Positions 5,940 through 10,263 of a stretch of 10,263 nucleotides of DNA are shown one piece after another. Position 1 is the stretch's first letter. Each line of letters opens with the position of its first letter. The translations under genes and the position numbers were made by a program. Source of the DNA: Litoreibacter sp. GTDB taxonomy: Bacteria; Pseudomonadota; Alphaproteobacteria; Rhodobacterales; Rhodobacteraceae. The stretch covers positions 1-10,263 of the forward strand of contig JABDPP010000428.1 of the NCBI GenBank assembly GCA_013042765.1. Direction: 5' to 3'. Under the pieces are notes generated by a model. The model saw only the letters and a list, made by a program, of their open reading frames with translations, made no database searches and was not told the origin of the DNA.

Positions 5940-8861
5940 GGCTTGACGGCAAAGGGCTGATCGACCGCACCCGTCCGGTCAGTTTCCGGTTCAACGTCGA
6001 CATCTACAAGGGCTACGAGACTGGCCTCGGCGCTTCTGGCCAATGATGTGAAGCTCGTGGGGCGCTCGTTTAAGTATCATCGTCCGCGCGGGATCATGAC
6101 CGATGGCAGCCACGAGCCCAACGGCTTGGTGGAAGTGCATGCCGGTAACCAGATCACGCCCAATGTCCGTGCCACCCAGCAGGAAATCCATGACAGCCTG
6201 AGCGCTGTATCTCAGAACCACTGGGGCAGTCTGAAATGGGACGTCCTGGAGCTCAACGACCTGCTGTCACCGTTTCTGAGCGCGGGCTTCTATTACAAGA
6301 CCTTCATGTGGCCGAAGAGTTTCTGGGAGAAGATCTACGAGCCAGTTATTCGCCGCGCCGCGGGCCTTGGCAGCCTGTCGATGAAGAATAACTCGGATCG
6401 CTATGACAAGGCCTATGCGTTTTGCGATGTGCTTGTGATCGGGTCGGGTCCGGCTGGCCTGATGGCAGCGCTGACCGCAGCGAAGGCCGGGGCCAAGGTG
6501 ATCCTCTGCGAGGAGGACTTCCGGTTTGGCGGACGCCTGAATTCCGAGACCGAGGAGATCGGCGGCAAACCGGGCCATATCTGGGCAGCCGAGAAAATCG
6601 CCGAGCTTCGTGCGATGGACAATGTCCGGCTGATGAAACGCACGACGGTGACCGGCGCCTATGATGGCGGCACTTACGGTGCGCTTGAGCGGGTCGGCCA
6701 TCACCTCGCGGATGTTCCGGATGGCGCGCCGGTGGAGACATTCTGGCGGATCGTGGCACGCGGTGCTGTCTATGCGGCCGGCGCGATCGAACGCCCGATT
6801 GCCTTTCCATCGAACGACCGCCCGGGCGTAATGATGGCATCTGCCGTGCGCTCCTACATCAACCGCTACGGCGTCGCGCCGGGCCAGAAGGTCGCCATTT
6901 TCGGAAATAATGACAGTGCCTTGCGAACTGTTCTTGATCTTCAATCAGCAGGCCTTGAGGTGGCAGCCTACATCGACAGCCGTGAAGACGCCCAGATTGA
7001 GGGCGATTTCCGCATCTACAAAGGCGCAACCGTTGCCGGGGTAAAAGGGCGCATGGGAGTGGAATCGGTTCGGATCCGCGATGGCAACAGCGAGTTTTTC
7101 GTAGATGCGGATTGTCTCGCCGTCTCCGGCGGGTGGAACCCCACGCTGCATCTCACCTGTCACATGAACGGGCGGCCCCAATGGAACGAGGCGATCGCGG
7201 CATTCGTTCCGGTCCCAGGCATGATTCCGGGGTTGGAGGTTGCGGGCGCGGCAGGGGGAACCTTCTCCACCAAGGGATGCCTGAAATCCGGCGCCTTCCG
7301 GGCGAAAACCGTTCTGGATGCTCTCGGCATCGAGTCGCGCGCCCCGCGCACCCCGCAGGCCGATGACAGCGACTATGCGATTTCGCCGCTCTGGACAGCA
7401 CCCGGCAAAGGCCGCGCGTGGCTGGATTTCCAGAACGACGTGACGATCAAGGACGTGAAGCTTTCCGCGCAGGAGAACTTCCGCTCCGTCGAGCATATGA
7501 AGCGCTACACGACCCAGGGCATGGCGCCTGATCAGGGTAAGAACTCCAACGTCAACGCCCTGGCCGTTTTGGCGGATGCAACGGGGCGGTCTATTTCCGA
7601 GACGGGCACAACCACCTTCCGGCCGCCCTACACGCCGGTCTCCATCGCCGCGATGGGCGCCTTTGCGCAGGGCTCCGGCTTCGCACCGCAGCGCTACACG
7701 ACCTCCCACGATACAACCGTGTCACGCGGGGCTCCGATGATCGAGGCAGGGTTGTGGTACCGGCCCTCCTACTTCCCGCAGGAGGGGGAGACGCACTGGC
7801 GCCAGTCCTGCGACCGCGAGGTGGAGATGGTGCGCAACAGCGTCGGCATTTCGGATGTCTCCACGCTGGGCAAGATCGATATTCAGGGCCCGGATGCGGG
7901 CGCGTTTCTTGATTTCGTCTATATAAACACCTTCTCGACCCTCAAGCCGGGCAAGGTCCGCTATGGCGTGATGCTGCGCGAAGACGGTCATGTCATGGAT
8001 GATGGCACGACCGCGCGGCTGGGGGCGGAGCATTTCGTGATGACCACGACAACGGCCGCTGCGGGGGCCGTGATGCGCCATCTTGAGTTTGTGCATCAGT
8101 GCCTCGTGCCGGATATGGATGTCCGGTTCATCTCGGTCACCGAACAATGGGCGCAATTTGCCGTCGCGGGGCCAAAATCCCGTGATCTGTTGAACACGCT
8201 TCTGGATGCGCCGATCGATGCCGAAAGCTTTCCGTTCATGGGGTGTGGCGAGGTCAACGTTGGCGGCGTGAGCGGCCGGTTGTTCCGGATCTCATTCTCG
8301 GGCGAACACGCCTACGAGATCGCCGTGCCTGCGCGATATGGCGAGAGTCTATTTGAGCATCTCCTCGACGGGGCTGCGGCGTTGGGTGGCGGCCCTTATG
8401 GGATGGAGGCGCTCAATGTCCTGCGGATCGAAAAGGGCTTCATCACCCATGCCGAAATTCATGGGCGCGTGACTGCGTTTGATATCGGCATGGAGCGGAT
8501 GATCTCGGCCAAGAAGGACTGCATCGGAAAGACCGCTGCGGCCCGCCCCGGTTTGCTGGGGGAGGCGCGCGACCAGCTTGTGGGCCTAAAACCCGCGGGT
8601 GCAGTCAAGGAAATGCATGCGGGGGCCTTCCTGTTTGATCCGGAGGCAGGCGCGACGCGCGAAAACCAGCAGGGCTACACGACCTCGACCTGCTACTCCC
8701 CGACTTTGGAAAGCACGCTTGCGCTGGGTTTTCTGCGCAATGGCAGGGCCCGGCATGGCGAAGTTGTGAAACTTGTGGACCATCTGCGCGAGGTCGAGAC
8801 GCTCTGCGAGGTCTGTGATCCTGTGTTCCTGGACCCAGAGGGAGGCAAGGCCCGTGATTGA
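5936..8861 (+). pseudogene. soxA: Sarcosine oxidase, subunit alpha, with a frameshift near the N-terminus
   Basis: SoxA is the large subunit that binds NAD and tetrahydrofolate and forms 5,10-methylene-tetrahydrofolate from the released one-carbon unit. The gene starts at ATG 5936, overlapping soxD, and reads MRLDGKGLIDRTRPVSF as expected for 28 codons to 6019. It then hits TGA at 6044-6046. From 6021 the +1 frame continues as LASALLAND and on to 8861 without interruption, giving about 974 residues if joined. Domains numbered on the joined product: ferredoxin-like/Fer2_4 N-terminus to about 75; Rossmann loop GSGPAG at 169-174 in an NAD/FAD-binding region to about 465; GcvT-type folate-binding region from about 560, with EDGHVMDDG near 682-690. 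A conserved Gly-Asp-Thr expected before LASALLA is missing, consistent with about 8 nt lost. The rest appears intact, so the lesion is recent or a sequence error. A shorter product from GTG 6048 (937 residues) would lack the first N-terminal strands. soxG overlaps its end. Confidence 0.85.
6017..6048 (+). other. Frame junction in soxA with a stop next to a GTG codon
   Basis: The upstream frame reads Tyr-Glu through 6019, one base (A 6020) is left over, and homology resumes at CTG 6021 in the next frame. The upstream frame terminates at TGA 6044-6046, one base before GTG 6048, which starts the longest ATG/GTG-initiated reading of the downstream frame. That geometry would allow termination-reinitiation, but no ribosome binding site precedes the GTG and no recognised slippery heptamer is present at the junction. 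Confidence 0.75.
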
Positions 8862-9393
8862 ACTGAGTGCAAAAACGCCCTGCGCGGGCCTCCTGCCGCT
8901 TGAGACGGGTGGGATGAGCCTACGCGAACTCGAGGCGGTCCCGATCACTTCGATCATGCCGCTCAATGGAAAACACGGCGCGGTCTCGACTGCTCTGGAG
9001 AAGGCAGTTGGCGCCGCATTGCCGGACATCGGCCGCAGTTTGGCCGGGAAATCCACTGAAGTTCTATGGACGGGCCAGAACCAGTTCTTCCTGATCGGAG
9101 CTACGGCGCCGGATCTTCCGGCGGGTGTGACCGATCAGAGCGATGCGTGGACGCGTGTTGCGCTTGATGGCGGGCGCGGCGCACAGGTTCTGGCGCGGCT
9201 GTGTCCGGTGGATTGCGGCGCGCTGGAGGTCGGCGATGTGATCCGTTCACAGATCGGCCATATGAGCGCGATCATCATCTGCCGAGAGGCCGGGTTTGAG
9301 CTGATGGTCTTCCGGGCTTTTGCGAGCACTCTGGTGCATGAGCTTGAGCTGGTGATGAATTCAATCGCTGCGCAGGACGAAATCCGCGATTGA
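8854..9393 (+). CDS. soxG: Sarcosine oxidase, subunit gamma
   Basis: SoxG is the gamma subunit of the heterotetramer. It has a GcvT-like fold and packs on the folate-binding domain of SoxA, without a catalytic site of its own that is known. The 179-residue product shows the family landmarks. These include LWTGQNQFFLIG at 71-82, the signature TDQSDAW at 93-99, a VLARLCPVDC segment at 112-121, and the closing GHMSAI and MVFRAFASTLVHEL segments at 135-164. The GTG start at 8854 is chosen because GGAGG (8841-8845) lies 8 nt upstream and the protein begins at the usual point. The open frame extends further upstream, but only within soxA. It overlaps the soxA end by 8 nt, indicating translational coupling, and closes the soxBDAG operon. 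No terminator follows before dnaG. Confidence 0.92.
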   Translation: MIELSAKTPCAGLLPLETGGMSLRELEAVPITSIMPLNGKHGAVSTALEKAVGAALPDIGRSLAGKSTEVLWTGQNQFFLIGATAPDLPAGVTDQSDAWTRVALDGGRGAQVLARLCPVDCGALEVGDVIRSQIGHMSAIIICREAGFELMVFRAFASTLVHELELVMNSIAAQDEIRD

Positions 9394-9433
9394 TACGCTA
9401 GACACCGGGCCGCCGCGGACCGATATTGTGTAA

Positions 9434-10263
9434 ATGAGTCTTCCGCCGGGGTTTCTTGATGAATTGCGCTCCCGCTCGTCCATCGCGCAGGTGGTCGGGC
9501 GCAAGGTGATTTGGGATAGCCGCAAGTCCAATCAGGGCAAGGGCGATATGTGGGCACCATGCCCGTTTCATCAGGAAAAAACCGCCAGTTTTCATGTAGA
9601 TGACCGCAAGGGCTATTACTATTGCTTCGGCTGTCATGCGAAGGGCGACGCGATTGGGTTCATCATGGAGACCGAGAACGTCGGCTTCATGGAGGCCGTC
9701 GAAATCCTGTCCCGCGAAGCCGGGATGCAGATGCCAGCGCCCGACCCGCAGGCCCAGCAAAAGGCTGACCGGCGCGCGCAGCTCGCCGATGTGATGGAAC
9801 AGGCGGTTCAGTTCTACCGGCTCCAGCTCAAGACGGCCGCAGCCACCTTCGCGCGTGAATATCTGTCTGGGCGCGGGCTGAGCGAGGCCGTACAGGAGCG
9901 CTTCGAGATGGGCTTTGCCCCTGACCAGCGTCAGGGTGTCTGGACACATCTCACCGGCAAGGGCGTGAAACCTGAACTGATCGTTGACGCCGGGCTCTGC
10001 GCCAAACCCGATGATGGCGGCGCGCCCTATGACCGGTTCCGCGGCCGCATCATGTTTCCGATCCGTGACGTACGTGGGCGCTGCATCGCGTTTGGCGGGC
10101 GGGCGATGCAGGCCGACGCGCGCGCCAAGTACCTGAATTCGCCGGAAACGGAGCTCTTCGACAAGGGGCGCAACCTCTACAATCACGGCCCCGCGCGGGA
10201 GGCTGCCGGTAAGGGCCAGCCGCTGATCGTGGCGGAGGGCTATATGGACGTGATCGCGCTGGC
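9434..10263 (+). CDS. dnaG: DNA primase DnaG, N-terminal 276 codons, cut by window edge
   Basis: DnaG makes the RNA primers for chromosomal replication with the replicative helicase. The N-terminal zinc-binding domain is complete: Cys43-x2-His46 (CPFH) and Cys64-x2-Cys67 (CFGC), the CHC2 pattern with the same spacing as E. coli primase. The RNA polymerase domain follows, with conserved FRGRIMFPI and FGGRAM segments. The window ends inside the TOPRIM domain just after EGYMD (Glu268, Asp272), the metal-binding motif. The remaining TOPRIM and the helicase-binding C-terminus are outside. The start is fixed by an in-frame TAA at 9431-9433 directly before ATG 9434, so no longer N-terminus is possible. 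No good ribosome binding site is seen. It begins 40 nt after soxG on the same strand with no visible terminator between, so sox transcripts may run into it, though dnaG must also be expressed independently because it is essential. Confidence 0.95.
   Translation, partial: MSLPPGFLDELRSRSSIAQVVGRKVIWDSRKSNQGKGDMWAPCPFHQEKTASFHVDDRKGYYYCFGCHAKGDAIGFIMETENVGFMEAVEILSREAGMQMPAPDPQAQQKADRRAQLADVMEQAVQFYRLQLKTAAATFAREYLSGRGLSEAVQERFEMGFAPDQRQGVWTHLTGKGVKPELIVDAGLCAKPDDGGAPYDRFRGRIMFPIRDVRGRCIAFGGRAMQADARAKYLNSPETELFDKGRNLYNHGPAREAAGKGQPLIVAEGYMDVIAL

Noticed and set aside
6017..6046. Programmed +1 frameshift to express full-length SoxA.
   Set aside because: No known recoding signal is present at the junction, and the conserved Gly-Asp-Thr codons are missing, which points to a deletion rather than recoding.
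9394..9433. Terminator between soxG and dnaG.
   Set aside because: The GC-rich palindrome is short and is not followed by a run of T residues.
9398..10186. Minus-strand open frame of 262 codons opposite dnaG.
   Set aside because: The plus strand encodes DnaG with complete zinc and TOPRIM motifs; the reverse frame shows no recognisable domain.

Overview
The window looks like alphaproteobacterial chromosome, most likely Rhodobacterales (Roseobacter-like). This is inferred from GC-rich coding sequence, the family flavour of each protein, a heterotetrameric sarcosine oxidase operon, a trio of TadE/TadG-like proteins and the style of the dnaG start. No tRNA, rRNA, CRISPR array, insertion sequence or phage gene was seen.

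Layout. (1) Positions 1-1011, minus strand: the N-terminal 337 codons of a Glu/Leu/Phe/Val-type glutamate dehydrogenase that runs off the left edge. (2) About 1012-1376: a divergent intergenic region, GC-rich near the dehydrogenase and AT-rich near the next gene, with a 6-bp inverted repeat. (3) 1377-4216, plus strand: three tightly packed genes for TadE/TadG-type membrane-anchored, prepilin-like proteins. The first carries a von Willebrand A (MIDAS) domain, the other two are small TadE-like proteins. The set ends at a convincing intrinsic terminator (4253-4284). (4) 4405-9393, plus strand: a soxB-soxD-soxA-soxG operon for heterotetrameric sarcosine oxidase with overlapping or closely spaced genes. 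(5) 9434-10263, plus strand: the N-terminal 276 codons of DNA primase dnaG, cut by the right edge just inside the TOPRIM domain.

How the genes work together. SoxBDAG oxidatively demethylates sarcosine (or a related N-methyl amino acid) to glycine, passing the one-carbon unit to tetrahydrofolate and reducing oxygen to peroxide. The neighbouring dehydrogenase interconverts glutamate and 2-oxoglutarate, but it has its own opposite-strand transcription unit, so the link to amino-acid catabolism is only suggestive. The Tad-like trio is a separate envelope or pilus module; no tad ATPase, secretin or prepilin gene is in view.

The most notable observation is that soxA is broken as written. The first 28 codons (5936-6019) are in one frame and the rest of the protein (6021-8858) is in the +1 frame. 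The junction falls where a conserved Gly-Asp-Thr is expected, so about 8 nt appear to be missing. Everything downstream is intact. This suggests a recent lesion, a sequence error, or less likely a reinitiation or recoding arrangement. I found no convincing undescribed system; the other findings are second-look items.
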